DNA of 45,600 nt from Firmicutes bacterium CAG:110 (GTDB lineage Bacteria; Bacillota; Clostridia; Oscillospirales; Oscillospiraceae), in contig HF988135.1 of the NCBI GenBank assembly GCA_000434635.1, positions 26,448-72,047 of the forward strand. Direction: 5' to 3'. Positions 17,299-26,495 of this stretch are shown here, piece after piece. The notes under the pieces are model-generated. The model worked only from the letters and a program-made list of their open reading frames with translations. It did not search any database and had not been told where the DNA came from. Every line of letters begins with the position of its first letter. Positions within the stretch are counted from its first letter, which is position 1. Made by a program: the position numbers and the translations under genes.

Positions 17299-18558
17299 TC
17301 ACCCTTCGGCGCTGTTTTTGGCAAGTCTTTCGTAAATTTCCAGCAAATCCGCCAGATTCTTTTCCGGGTCGTGGGTCACACCGGCGTGGGCGCGCGCCGC
17401 CGCGCCCATGGCTTCGGCCGCCTCGCCCTGTGCAAAAATGTTTTCCACATAAAACGCCAGCATATAGGGCGCGGTGGAGGGGTAGACCTCTCCTTCCAAC
17501 CTGTGGCGCATCATGGTCGTGACGCCGCCCACGTCCGCCGCCACACAGGGCACGCCCAGCAGCATGGCCTCCCCCAGAGAATTGGGGGAATTCTCAATGG
17601 TGGATGGCAGCACGAACACGTTCGCGTCAAGGAACGCCTGCTTCATTTCCTCCCCGCTGAGACTGCCCAGAAATTCGATCTTATCCTCCACGCCGTACTG
17701 CTCCGCCAGATCTGCCAGATATTTCTGGTAGTTGGTTCTGCGGAGCTTGCTCGCCGTCAGGAAGCTCTTTCCCGGCACCGCCAGCGTGGCATCCGGGTAG
17801 GTCTTGACGATCTGGCCAAAGGCTTCCAGCAGATAGTGAAAGCCCTTCACGGGATAGGCGCAGCTGGAAGCGAAAATCCGGTGTTTCCGGCAGCTGTCAT
17901 AGCGCCAAGTCCCCTGATAAAAGGGCTGGCGCAATGTCTCGTTGCAGAAATGGTACTTTGCTTCCGGATTGATCCGTCGGACGCAGGCCAAGTCCCAGTC
18001 CGTTCTGCCGATAATATGGCGCGCCTTTTGCAGGGCTTTTTCTTCCAGAAGCCCCCGAAGCACGAACTTTTCCCGCTGCTTCACGATATTGTCCCGCCGG
18101 ACAACATCACGGAAGGTGCTGCCCCGCTGAACCGACTCCGGAACGCCCTCGGCATAATGCCCGGCATAAACCGAACAAAGTCCCTGAATGCTGACCACCA
18201 GACTGTCCAGCCGCCCCGCCTTTTCCGCAGCGTTAACCATGGCAAGGGTGTGGCCGTACTCCGTCCCCCAGACGTGGATCACGTCCGGCTGGAAGGTATC
18301 CAGCTCCCCCCGGAACTGCGTTTCCAGCTCCGTCAGGTACACATAGGGCAGCCCCTCGGAAAAGAAAGCGTAGGAGCATCGTTCACTCACGCGCCCCTCG
18401 CCGCCGTCGCCGGGGCAGAGAATGCGGATATTCAGGTCTTCCCGTCCCAGCAGCCCTTCCAGCACGCTGTCAACCCACAGTCCGCCGCCGGTGGAACCGC
18501 CGCTTACGGCTTCTTTCACCTTTCCGGGCACCATATTGCACAGCCACAGCAGCTTCAT
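17299..18558 (-). CDS. Glycosyltransferase family 4
   Basis: This 419-residue GT-B enzyme starts MKLLWLCNMVPGKVKEAV and has a glycine-rich GGSTGGGLWVDS loop early on. The N-terminal half contains DVIHVWGTEYGHTLAMVNA. The C-terminal half has IFASSCAYPVKGFHYLLEAF and LPSTIENSPNSLGEAMLLGVP, where two glutamates form the donor site in a form seen in several capsule enzymes. It overlaps the next upstream GT4 by 4 bases. It is soluble and would act on lipid-linked intermediates of unit A. Confidence 0.9.
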   Translation of the reverse strand: MKLLWLCNMVPGKVKEAVSGGSTGGGLWVDSVLEGLLGREDLNIRILCPGDGGEGRVSERCSYAFFSEGLPYVYLTELETQFRGELDTFQPDVIHVWGTEYGHTLAMVNAAEKAGRLDSLVVSIQGLCSVYAGHYAEGVPESVQRGSTFRDVVRRDNIVKQREKFVLRGLLEEKALQKARHIIGRTDWDLACVRRINPEAKYHFCNETLRQPFYQGTWRYDSCRKHRIFASSCAYPVKGFHYLLEAFGQIVKTYPDATLAVPGKSFLTASKLRRTNYQKYLADLAEQYGVEDKIEFLGSLSGEEMKQAFLDANVFVLPSTIENSPNSLGEAMLLGVPCVAADVGGVTTMMRHRLEGEVYPSTAPYMLAFYVENIFAQGEAAEAMGAAARAHAGVTHDPEKNLADLLEIYERLAKNSAEG

Positions 18559-19721
18559 TGCACCCCGTCCCTTTCAAGCATGGCCAGAATTTTCCCGGCC
18601 TGCGTCACGTTGTTTTTTTCTTTTAAGATAAATTCACGGGCTTTCATGCCCTTCTCAAGCAGGGCATCAGCGGGCTGGGCAAAAATCTGCCCCAGTTTTT
18701 CCGCAATGGCGTCAGCGGTTTCTTCCTCCAACAGGTACACGTAGGGGTGATATTCCTTGGGCATCCCCGGCAGAACCGTGGTCAGCACCGGGGTTCCCGT
18801 GGACATATACTCCATGGTCTTGGATGGGAAGGAGTATTTCACGTATTCTTCCCCCGTCGGCCTGGGGTTGACCAGCAGCGTCGCCGCCATCTCCCGCTCC
18901 ACGATTTCCGCGTTCAGCAGCATTCCGCCGTAGAAAATCCGGGAATCCTCCGCGGCGATCTGGGAAAGCTCCTGCACATAATCCCCGGGGCCATAAATTT
19001 CCAGCCGGGCGTCCGGCAGATCTGCCTTCCGGAAGCCCTTCACCAGATTTTCAAGCCCATATTGCTTGCTGACGCCCCCGGCGTACATGCACACCCGCGG
19101 GCTGGTCTTTCGCGCCAGAGACGGCTCCTGCCGCTCCATGGCGATGTCGCTGTGCCCCTCCAGAATCACGTGGGGCTTGCCCTCCGGATTCAGATAGTCG
19201 TTCATGGCCTGCGTCAGCAGCACATAGTCCGTGCAGTGACGGATGACAAAATTGGAAAGCTTCTTGGAAAAGGCGCTGCCCCCCAGCATATCCGGCAAGT
19301 CCGTCACAATGCCCACGCACCGTCTTCCCCGCAGCTTCGCCGCCAGCAGACCGGCCAGCGCCGTCGTCCTGTTCAGGCAGTCCACCACCACCGCCGAATC
19401 CTTCCCCGCAAGGCGCGCAGTGCGGAAAAAGGTTCCCACGCCCACAAATACAGCCTTGACAATGGAATTCCGGACGGCGGGAATATAGCGGTAGCACGCG
19501 CCGCCCTCGGTCTCCCGGGGCAGACGGACAAAGGACTTTTTCAGAACCTCCCGGTTCACCGGCGGATTCGCCACCACGTCCACCTTTGCCCCGGCGGCAA
19601 GCCCTTCAATGAGCAGGCGGTGATATTTCTGGGACTGAAAGGCGGGCTTCTGAGGGGCGTCCGCAAACAGCTGACGGTACACCCGGTCGGAGCAGGTCGT
19701 CACAGCGTAAATGATGTGCAT
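18555..19721 (-). CDS. Glycosyltransferase, GT-B fold (GT4-like)
   Basis: The 388-residue protein is a diverged GT-B enzyme. It begins MHIIYAVTTCSDRVYRQLF without the usual GGAE loop. It has VVDCLNRTTALAGLLAA and IVTDLPDMLGG in the first half, and MYAGGVSKQYGLENLVKGF and SFPSKTMEYMSTGTPVLTT in the second, the SKTMEYM segment being the donor-site version of EX7E. A GGGGG site lies 7 bases upstream. It follows the next GT4 by 3 bases and overlaps the one after by 4. Family placement is good; substrate is not visible. Confidence 0.87.
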   Translation of the reverse strand: MHIIYAVTTCSDRVYRQLFADAPQKPAFQSQKYHRLLIEGLAAGAKVDVVANPPVNREVLKKSFVRLPRETEGGACYRYIPAVRNSIVKAVFVGVGTFFRTARLAGKDSAVVVDCLNRTTALAGLLAAKLRGRRCVGIVTDLPDMLGGSAFSKKLSNFVIRHCTDYVLLTQAMNDYLNPEGKPHVILEGHSDIAMERQEPSLARKTSPRVCMYAGGVSKQYGLENLVKGFRKADLPDARLEIYGPGDYVQELSQIAAEDSRIFYGGMLLNAEIVEREMAATLLVNPRPTGEEYVKYSFPSKTMEYMSTGTPVLTTVLPGMPKEYHPYVYLLEEETADAIAEKLGQIFAQPADALLEKGMKAREFILKEKNNVTQAGKILAMLERDGVQ

Positions 19722-19724
19722 GGG

Positions 19725-20831
19725 TTAACCCCCATCTTTTTCAAAAATTGCAACGTGGGCTTTCGCCATGTTTTCAATGGTATAGGCGCGGATTTTTTCC
19801 AGAGAAGCCGTCCCCATTTTCTCCAAGTCCGAGGACAGAATCTCCTTCATCTTCCCGGCAAGGGCAGCATCGTCCCCCACAGGCACGATACTCCCGTTGA
19901 CGCCCTCCTCCACCAGCTCCAGACCGGCAACGCACCGGTCGGTGGTGATGACGGGCAGGCCGTAGGCCATGGCCTCGTTGATGACCAGCCCCCAGATGTC
20001 CTCCCGGGTGGGCAGGACGAACAAGTCCGCCGCCCTGTAATACCGGCTGAGGGCTTCCTTCTTCTGGAACCCCACAAAATGGACATTATCCAGCCCCAGA
20101 GACGCGCGCATCTGCAAATAGTCTTCTGTCGGCTCGCCGCCGACAATGTAAATCCCCACGTCCTTGTCAAGCGAGCAGGCGGCGTGCATCAGGATGTCGA
20201 AGCCCTTTCTGTGGATAAACTGGCCGATGGCCAGTACCATTCGCTTTTCCGGGACGCCCAGTTCCTCTTTCAGCGCCTGCTTTTCATCGGCGGAGGGAAC
20301 GGCAGGGAGGATATCCTTCTCAAACACGGAGGAGAAGGGATAAAAATGAATGCGGCTTTCCTCCGCCCCATAGTGGACGAGGAATTCCGTGGTGTACCGT
20401 CCCGAACTGAGCCACTGATCCGCCTTGCGCACCAGCGACTTCTTGAACAGATACTTTATCTTCCGCTCCTGCCGGATCAGGCCGCCGTCCACTTCCATGT
20501 AGAAGGGAATTTTTCTTCTGCGCAGCCACCGCATTGCAAGAATCGCCGTGGGCGAGGAATAGCCGCATATCACAATGGCGTCGTAGGGCTTTTTCAGCCA
20601 TTCGATCACATCCAGACACAGGTTTTCGTCCAGAAAATGGCCGACGCACCGCTTCAGCTGCACCGGGCGGTAAGCGCCACCCCCGGGAACGAACCAGTCG
20701 GCGCTGCGGTTTTTCTGATCCTCCACCCGGTCGGTAAACAGCACCGTCACGTCCATGCTTTTTGCCAGCTCATCGTAAAAATGGACCCGGTAGGGGGAAG
20801 CGTAGTTCGTCAGGAACAGCACTCGTTTCAT
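19725..20831 (-). CDS. Glycosyltransferase family 4
   Basis: A 368-residue GT-B enzyme starting MKRVLFLTNYASPYRVHFYDEL, the NYxxPYR form of the N-terminal loop seen in many EPS transferases. The C-terminal half has LAIGQFIHRKGFDILMHA and LPTREDIWGLVINEAMAYGLP, the donor site. I chose the ATG at 20829-20831, with an AGAGG site upstream; an ATG at 20853-20855 overlapping the LicD stop is possible but lacks a ribosome site. It sits 20 bases after licD and 3 bases before the next GT gene. Confidence 0.9.
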   Translation of the reverse strand: MKRVLFLTNYASPYRVHFYDELAKSMDVTVLFTDRVEDQKNRSADWFVPGGGAYRPVQLKRCVGHFLDENLCLDVIEWLKKPYDAIVICGYSSPTAILAMRWLRRRKIPFYMEVDGGLIRQERKIKYLFKKSLVRKADQWLSSGRYTTEFLVHYGAEESRIHFYPFSSVFEKDILPAVPSADEKQALKEELGVPEKRMVLAIGQFIHRKGFDILMHAACSLDKDVGIYIVGGEPTEDYLQMRASLGLDNVHFVGFQKKEALSRYYRAADLFVLPTREDIWGLVINEAMAYGLPVITTDRCVAGLELVEEGVNGSIVPVGDDAALAGKMKEILSSDLEKMGTASLEKIRAYTIENMAKAHVAIFEKDGG

Positions 20832-20851
20832 ACCGTTGTAACCTCTCAATG

Positions 20852-21667
20852 TCAATCGCCGAAATCGATCTGCACGATCTGATGGCGGTTTTCCCGCTGA
20901 TCTTCCGGCGGGAGCTGCATGTAGTCTCCGTACAGCGTGGTCAGAAACTTGTCGTACTCCGCCGGCGCTTTGAAGGTTTCTCCTTCAAAGGTCACGTCCG
21001 TCAGCGCCTGACACCACGCTTTCTCGTAGGCGTCCGGCTTCGTCATGGCGCTCTGCTCGCAGACATAGCCGTTTTCCGGCAGTGCCGTCGCAAGCGCGTC
21101 ATACGCTTTTGCAAGGCTTTCCTGATCGGCAAACAGCGCCCGCGCCTGATAGTATAGGTAGCCAATCCGCTTTTTCCAGAGGATTTTCTCATTCTCCCGC
21201 CAAGGCTGATAATGGGATTTCATCAGCTTTGTCCGGTAGATTTTCAGCAAACGCCCCGCCGTTTCCTGCCGTTCTCCTACATCCAGGGACACGGCGTCGT
21301 AGGGAAAAATGTCCACATAGAAGCCGTTTTCTTCTAATCTGTGGGACTTGGCCTCCAAGTACAGCGTGCCGCGCTTGCGCACCTTGCCGAAGGGCAGGGC
21401 GTAGTTGGGGTCTGTGTACCAGCTCTGCCAGCAGTATTCCGGTTTCAGTTTCTCCGGGGCGATGCGGCAGAATTTCTCATAATTCTCCCGCAGCATTCCC
21501 ACGTCCATGTCGTCGTCCCACGGAATGAACCCCTGATGGCGCACCGCGCCCAGAAGGGTGCCGCAGGTGAGAAAATAGGGAATGTCGTTTTCCTCGCACA
21601 CCCGGCGGATCTCCTTTGCAATTTCCAGCTGGGTCAGCTGTACCTTTCTCAGCAGTTCCCGTTCCAT
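20852..21667 (-). CDS. LicD family phosphotransferase
   Basis: LicD proteins transfer phosphocholine or related phosphodiester groups from a CDP-activated donor to surface glycans. The 271-residue protein has the family core CGTLLGAVRHQGFIPWDDDMD at about 35-55, with the DDDMD acidic cluster for metal binding. It also has a later FYVDIFPYD segment, another family mark. No choline uptake or CDP-choline genes (licA, licC) are in the window, so the group could be phosphocholine, phosphoribitol or another. An AAGGGGG site precedes the start; the polymerase gene ends 4 bases upstream. It probably decorates the unit A repeat. Confidence 0.88.
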   Translation of the reverse strand: MERELLRKVQLTQLEIAKEIRRVCEENDIPYFLTCGTLLGAVRHQGFIPWDDDMDVGMLRENYEKFCRIAPEKLKPEYCWQSWYTDPNYALPFGKVRKRGTLYLEAKSHRLEENGFYVDIFPYDAVSLDVGERQETAGRLLKIYRTKLMKSHYQPWRENEKILWKKRIGYLYYQARALFADQESLAKAYDALATALPENGYVCEQSAMTKPDAYEKAWCQALTDVTFEGETFKAPAEYDKFLTTLYGDYMQLPPEDQRENRHQIVQIDFGD

Positions 21668-21671
21668 ATGG

Positions 21672-22901
21672 TTACCCCCTTTTCATAAGCCGTTCCACCA
21701 GCGCCATGACCGGGAACAGCCATAAAAACACGTCCGCAATCAGATTCTGTGTGTTAAAGGACATGAACAGAATGACCACCAGCGCCAGATTCACCCATAT
21801 CTTCCGCTCCTTCCGCCACACCAGCGCGACCCAGCAGGCAATGTGGAGCAGCGCCGCCGGAATGCCGAAGGCGGAGAAAAGAATCAGCGTAGAGGTGGTA
21901 TTGTTGGCGGTGGCATACAGCACCTCCGCTATCTTCGCACCGAAGATGGGATGGTGCAGGAAAATGGAAATGTCCGTCACAACAGCGTCCATCCGCTCCA
22001 CCGAGGAATCCTGCCCGTTGACAAATTTGCCGATGGCCATGTCGTAAACTTCCCAGTAGAGGACGTTTTTCCGGGCAATGGAAACGCCCGCTATCACGGC
22101 GACGCACAAAATCAGCCCGACCGCCACGGCACATACTCGCTTGTCCCGATACCATTTCTTGTCAAAAAACAGCACGATCGCCAGCAGTCCCATTTCCGCG
22201 ACGCCGCCGGTGGCAAACGTGGACACCATCGTCGCGGCCAGAATGCCGTTGACCAGCCAGAGCTGCCACGGCCTTTTCCACTCGACCTCGTAATTGTTCA
22301 GATACAGCGCCGTAATCAGGAAAAACTGATAAACCCCCGGCTCCCGGAAAATGCCGAAATTCCGATTTTTGACATACGTATCCGGGACAATGGACAAAAA
22401 GAAATTGTGAAATTCAAAGCCCATGGAATTCCGGAACACCGGCACCGCGTAAGCACCCCTATCCACGCCGATACGCAGGATGTACGCCGCCAGCACGGAA
22501 TACGCCCCCAGCACAGACAGAATCGCCACGTAATATTTGGCCGCATCCCGCAACGTAAGGAAATAAGACAAAAACACCGCCGTGAGCAGGCACAGCAGAA
22601 CACTGAAATACATCAGCTGCCAGTCCCGCTTCACCAGCATGGGCAGCAGAAGCACCGCCGCCGCGATTCCGGCGACAATCATCCTCCGGTCTTTCAGAAT
22701 TTGGAACAGATTTCTCCGGTTGGTGATCAGGAAGGCCGCGCCCAGCAGGCAGATCACGCCCAGCATGAGAAACTGCGCCTTTTCAAAGCCGATCACCGCC
22801 GTGGTGAACATGCTGTCCCGCGCCAGAAAAAGCATGGCCGTGAAAAACGCGGCGAAGGCAATTTTTGTCCCACGGCTGTCCGGGAAGGGATAATGGGTCA
22901 T
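21672..22901 (-). CDS. Wzy-like polysaccharide polymerase / O-antigen ligase family membrane protein
   Basis: The 409-residue protein has about ten or more hydrophobic helices with a longer extracytoplasmic loop around SMGFEFHNFFLSIVPDTYV and NRNFGIFREPGVYQF. The GIFREPGVYQ segment is the kind of loop found in Wzy and WaaL-like proteins. It is expected to join repeat units flipped by the Wzx protein encoded at the end of unit A. The ATG at 22899-22901 is supported by AAAGGAG 8 bases upstream and by an ATGA overlap with the GT4 gene; extension upstream would run through unrelated sequence. Polymerase rather than ligase is inferred from context. Confidence 0.83.
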   Translation of the reverse strand: MTHYPFPDSRGTKIAFAAFFTAMLFLARDSMFTTAVIGFEKAQFLMLGVICLLGAAFLITNRRNLFQILKDRRMIVAGIAAAVLLLPMLVKRDWQLMYFSVLLCLLTAVFLSYFLTLRDAAKYYVAILSVLGAYSVLAAYILRIGVDRGAYAVPVFRNSMGFEFHNFFLSIVPDTYVKNRNFGIFREPGVYQFFLITALYLNNYEVEWKRPWQLWLVNGILAATMVSTFATGGVAEMGLLAIVLFFDKKWYRDKRVCAVAVGLILCVAVIAGVSIARKNVLYWEVYDMAIGKFVNGQDSSVERMDAVVTDISIFLHHPIFGAKIAEVLYATANNTTSTLILFSAFGIPAALLHIACWVALVWRKERKIWVNLALVVILFMSFNTQNLIADVFLWLFPVMALVERLMKRG

Positions 22902-24007
22902 TTGCGATTCTCCTTTGTGATCTGTTCCACGGCTTCCAGCAGATGCGCCGTGCCCCTTGGTACGGCGACGCCCCCGAACTGGCTGACGACCTCCTCGCAG
23001 GCAGTCCCCTGATAAACCACAGCCTCCGTGCCGCAGCACCGGGCTTCCAGCACGGTCATGCCGAAGGTCTCCTCCGTGCTGGGGTTGAGAAATACGTCGG
23101 CGGCGGTGTAAGCCTGCGCCAGTTCCTGAACACTGTTGGTACGGGGCAGCCCCAGAATTCCCGCCGGGAGGGACTGAATCTGCTTTGCGCTCAAGCCGAT
23201 CAGCACGATAGCATATTTATCGTCCAGCAGGTCGTGAAGCGCCAGAAAGTCCCGCAGTCCCTTGCGCTCGTCCCAGACGCTGGCAACGCCCAGCAGGATG
23301 ATTTTATTTTCCAAACCGTACTTTTCCCGGAAATTGCCGGGAGTGGGCTTGAAGATTTCCCGGTTCACCGTGTTGTATACCACTTTCACCGGGTAGTCCC
23401 TCAGAAAGCTCTCCTTTACCCGGCTTTCCAGCCAGTGGGAGGGGACGATGAGGGTCACATTGGGAATGCCCGTAAACAGTTCCCGCTTTTTTTCGTAATT
23501 TTTCCGGCTGTTGTCCAAAAGAATGCTGGCAGGATAAGCGCGTTTCTGTGGGCAGTCGTGGCAGCCGGTTTTCCAGCGGTCACAGCCCACATAGTCAAAA
23601 TAGGCACAGTGACCCGTGAAGCTCCAGCAGTCGTGAAGCGTCCAGAAAATGGTCTTCCCGCAGCCGCGCAGGTAAGGAAACAGCTCTCCCAAGTGAATGT
23701 AATAGCCGTGAACATTGTGCAGCCAGATCACGTCCGGGTCGTATTCCCTGACCCAATCCAGAAACCGCCGGGTCGCCCGCCGGGAGCCGAAGCCGGAATC
23801 GTCCAGCAGACGGCTTTCCGCCCCGTGGAGCCTATAGTCCATGGGCGTACCGATGCGCACCGTGGGAATATCGCTGCAATTTGCCTCTTCACGGCCAAAG
23901 GCGAGCACGCACTCATGCCCCTGCGCCATCAGCCCACGGCACTGCTCCGCCGCGATGCGCCCCGTGCTGCCAAAGCCGGCAACGGAGTTGATGAACAGGT
24001 ATTTCAT
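22898..24007 (-). CDS. Glycosyltransferase family 4, WcaC-like
   Basis: A 369-residue GT-B enzyme starting MKYLFINSVAGFGSTGRIAAE. It has the segment TLHDCWSFTGHCAYFDYVGC followed by W, GC and CP, the cysteine-rich pattern of WcaC-like transferases from colanic acid and similar clusters. The C-terminal half has LLGVASVWDERKGLRDFL and LNPSTEETFGMTVLEARCCG, the donor site. A GGGAGG site lies 8 bases before the start. An 85-base gap, the longest inside unit A, separates it from the CapG-type gene; I see no convincing promoter or terminator in that gap. It may transfer one of the 6-deoxy amino sugars made upstream. Confidence 0.9.
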   Translation of the reverse strand: MKYLFINSVAGFGSTGRIAAEQCRGLMAQGHECVLAFGREEANCSDIPTVRIGTPMDYRLHGAESRLLDDSGFGSRRATRRFLDWVREYDPDVIWLHNVHGYYIHLGELFPYLRGCGKTIFWTLHDCWSFTGHCAYFDYVGCDRWKTGCHDCPQKRAYPASILLDNSRKNYEKKRELFTGIPNVTLIVPSHWLESRVKESFLRDYPVKVVYNTVNREIFKPTPGNFREKYGLENKIILLGVASVWDERKGLRDFLALHDLLDDKYAIVLIGLSAKQIQSLPAGILGLPRTNSVQELAQAYTAADVFLNPSTEETFGMTVLEARCCGTEAVVYQGTACEEVVSQFGGVAVPRGTAHLLEAVEQITKENRK

Positions 24008-24092
24008 GCGTCTCGCCTCCCGATGTTGTGAAATTTTCCGGCTGTTTCATCATATCCAGAAAAAACAGCGCAATTTGTCGGCGTCTGGCTTC

Positions 24093-25277
24093 TTACGACT
24101 TTCTCCAGACCATTTTGTCCACCACGCCGGTGTAGGACTGGATGATCTTGACCACCTTGGTGGATACGTTTTCCTCCACATAGTCCGGCACGGGGATCCC
24201 CAGATCGCCGTCGCGGTTCATCTGAACGGCGGTGTCCACCGCTTGCAGAAGATTCTTTTCGTCAATGCCCGCCAGAATGAAGCAGCCCTTGTCCAGCGCT
24301 TCCGGGCGCTCCGTGGACGTGCGGATGCACACCGCCGGGAACGGATGTCCCACGGAGGTGAAGAAGCTGGATTCCTCCGGCAGCGTCCCGGAATCGGACA
24401 CCACCGCGAAGGCGTTCATTTGCAGGCAGTTGTAATCGTGGAAGCCCAGCGGCTCGTGCTGAATCACCCGGCTGTCCAGTATGAAGCCCGTGGCCTCCAG
24501 CCGCTTTTTGGAGCGGGGGTGGCAGGAATACAGAATGGGCATATCGTACTTTTCCGCCATGGCGTTGACGGCGCGGAACAGAGACAGGAAATTCTTCTCC
24601 GTGTCGATGTTTTCCTCCCGGTGGGCAGACAGCAGAATGTACTCTCCCTTGGTCAGTCCCAGCCGCTGGTGGATGTCGGAAGCCTCGATGGCGTTTAAGT
24701 TGGCGTGGAGCACCTCCGCCATGGGGGAGCCGGTAACGTAGGTGCGCTCCTTGGGCAGACCGCACTCATGGAGGTATCGTCTCGCGTGTTCGGAATAGGC
24801 CAGATTCACGTCGGAGATGATGTCCACAATCCGGCGGTTGGTCTCCTCCGGCAGGCACTCGTCCTTGCAGCGGTTTCCCGCCTCCATGTGGAAAATGGGA
24901 ATATGCAGCCGCTTGGCCGCAATGGCGGACAGGCAGGAATTGGTGTCCCCCAGAATCAGCATGGCGTCCGGCTGAATGGCCGTCATCAGCTTGTAGGAGC
25001 AGTTGATGATGTTGCCCACGGTGGCGCCCAGGTCGTCCCCCACCGCGTTCATATACACATCCGGGTCGGCAAGTCCCAAATCCCGGAAGAAGATTCCGTT
25101 CAGATTGTAGTCGTAATTCTGCCCCGTGTGGGCGAGAATGCAGTCAAAATATTTGCGGCACTTGTTGATGACCGCCGCCAGACGGATGATCTCCGGGCGG
25201 GTGCCTACGATGATGAGCAGCTTTAATTTTCCGTCATTGCGGAACGCCACGTCGGAATAGTCCAGCTTCATTTCCAT
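24093..25277 (-). CDS. capG: UDP-N-acetylglucosamine 2-epimerase family, CapG/FnlC type
   Basis: The 394-residue protein is a WecB-fold epimerase: LLIIVGTRPEIIRL near residues 20-33, GDTNSCLSAIAAKRLHIPIFH, then HMEAGNRC, PEETNRRIVDII and SDSGTLPEESSFF. In Staphylococcus aureus capsule type 5 and E. coli fnl clusters this family performs the last step to UDP-N-acetyl-L-fucosamine. It directly follows a CapF-type gene, which fits that pathway rather than general UDP-ManNAc synthesis. The ATG at 25275-25277 has a GAGGTGG site 6 bases upstream and begins 1 base after the CapF stop. The start is thereby well supported. Confidence 0.9.
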   Translation of the reverse strand: MEMKLDYSDVAFRNDGKLKLLIIVGTRPEIIRLAAVINKCRKYFDCILAHTGQNYDYNLNGIFFRDLGLADPDVYMNAVGDDLGATVGNIINCSYKLMTAIQPDAMLILGDTNSCLSAIAAKRLHIPIFHMEAGNRCKDECLPEETNRRIVDIISDVNLAYSEHARRYLHECGLPKERTYVTGSPMAEVLHANLNAIEASDIHQRLGLTKGEYILLSAHREENIDTEKNFLSLFRAVNAMAEKYDMPILYSCHPRSKKRLEATGFILDSRVIQHEPLGFHDYNCLQMNAFAVVSDSGTLPEESSFFTSVGHPFPAVCIRTSTERPEALDKGCFILAGIDEKNLLQAVDTAVQMNRDGDLGIPVPDYVEENVSTKVVKIIQSYTGVVDKMVWRKS

Positions 25278-25278
25278 G

Positions 25279-26478
25279 TCAAACCACCTCAAAGAATGTA
25301 TCCGGCTTTTTCGGGTCAAAGCACTCGTTTGCCCACATGAGCGTCACAAGATCGTCCGTTTCGCTCAGGTTGATAATGTTGTGGGTATAGCCCGGCAGCA
25401 TGTGGACGGCTTCGATTTTCTCTCCGGAAACTTCAAAATTCAGCACTTCCCCGGTGCCGACCTTCCGCTGCTGGATCAGGCCGTGACCGGATACTACGAT
25501 GAAAAATTCCCACTTGGTGTTGTGCCAGTGCTGTCCCTTGGTCACGCCGGGACGGCTGATGTTCACGCTGAACTGGCCGCAGCTCGCCGTTTTCAGCAGC
25601 TCCGTGAAGCTGCCCCGGGCGTCAACGTTCATTTTCAGGGGGAACGCCGCCTTTTCCCTGGGCAGATAGGAAAGATACGTAGAATACAGCTTTTTCGCGA
25701 AGCTGCCTGCCGGAATTTCCGGCATCAGCAGGGTTTCCGGCTGCGCCTTGAAGCTGTCCAGCAGCGCTACGATCTGCCCCAGAGTCGCCCGGTGGGTGAC
25801 GGGCGCGGCGCAGTAGCGCCCGGACGCCGTCAGAACCGTGTTCACACCGTCAAACTCGCAGTGATGCTCTCTGCCCTCCAGCGCTGCGATCATCTCGTCC
25901 ACCAGATCGTCGATGTACAGCAGCTCCAGCTCCACGCCGGGGTCGTTCACCGTGATGGGCAGGTCATGGGCATAGTTGTGGCAGAAGGTGGCTACGGCGG
26001 AATTGTAGTTGGGACGGCACCATTTTCCGAACAGGTTGGGGAAGCGGTACACCAGCACTTTCGCCCCGGTTTCGGCGGCATAGGAGAAAAACAGCTCCTC
26101 CCCCGCTTTTTTGCTCCTGCCGTACTCACTGCCCGCATAGCGCCCCACCATGGTCGCCTGAATGGAGGACGACAGCATTACGGGGCAGGTGTTATGGTAT
26201 TTTTTCAGCGTGTCCAGCAGCGTGGAAGCAAAGCCGAAATTTCCCTGCATGAACTCTTCCTGATTCTTCGGGCGGTTGACGCCGGCAAGATTGAACACGA
26301 AGTCCGCCTTCCGGCAGGCCGTTTCCAGCAGCGCCGGGTCGGAGTCGATGTCGTAGAGGTACAGCTCCCCCACCGTAAGTCCCGGATGGGTCTTGTCACG
26401 GCCGTCCCGGATGCACTCCAGCGCCGCCGTCAGGTTTTTGCCCACAAATCCGGCCGCACCGGTAATCAGAATGTTCAT
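25279..26478 (-). CDS. capF: CapF-type bifunctional reductase (SDR plus cupin)
   Basis: This 399-residue protein has an N-terminal Rossmann domain with GAAGFVG (7-13) and the catalytic YGRSK (Tyr119, Lys123). A C-terminal cupin domain from about 285 holds GQHWHNTKWEFF as the metal-binding stretch and ends MWANECFDPKKPDTFFEV. In CapF the cupin domain epimerises C3 of the UDP-4-keto intermediate and the SDR domain reduces C4, giving UDP-N-acetyl-L-talosamine. The length and domain order match. It lies 17 bases after the CapE-type gene and 1 base before the CapG-type gene, the expected pathway order. Confidence 0.93.
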   Translation of the reverse strand: MNILITGAAGFVGKNLTAALECIRDGRDKTHPGLTVGELYLYDIDSDPALLETACRKADFVFNLAGVNRPKNQEEFMQGNFGFASTLLDTLKKYHNTCPVMLSSSIQATMVGRYAGSEYGRSKKAGEELFFSYAAETGAKVLVYRFPNLFGKWCRPNYNSAVATFCHNYAHDLPITVNDPGVELELLYIDDLVDEMIAALEGREHHCEFDGVNTVLTASGRYCAAPVTHRATLGQIVALLDSFKAQPETLLMPEIPAGSFAKKLYSTYLSYLPREKAAFPLKMNVDARGSFTELLKTASCGQFSVNISRPGVTKGQHWHNTKWEFFIVVSGHGLIQQRKVGTGEVLNFEVSGEKIEAVHMLPGYTHNIINLSETDDLVTLMWANECFDPKKPDTFFEVV

Positions 26479-26495
26479 GCCAGCTCACCCTTCCG

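Noticed and set aside
24008..24092. Separate promoter or terminator in the 85-base gap after capG
   Set aside because: A TATGAT is present but no -35 at proper distance, and the weak inverted repeat has no T tract. I treat the gap as internal to unit A.
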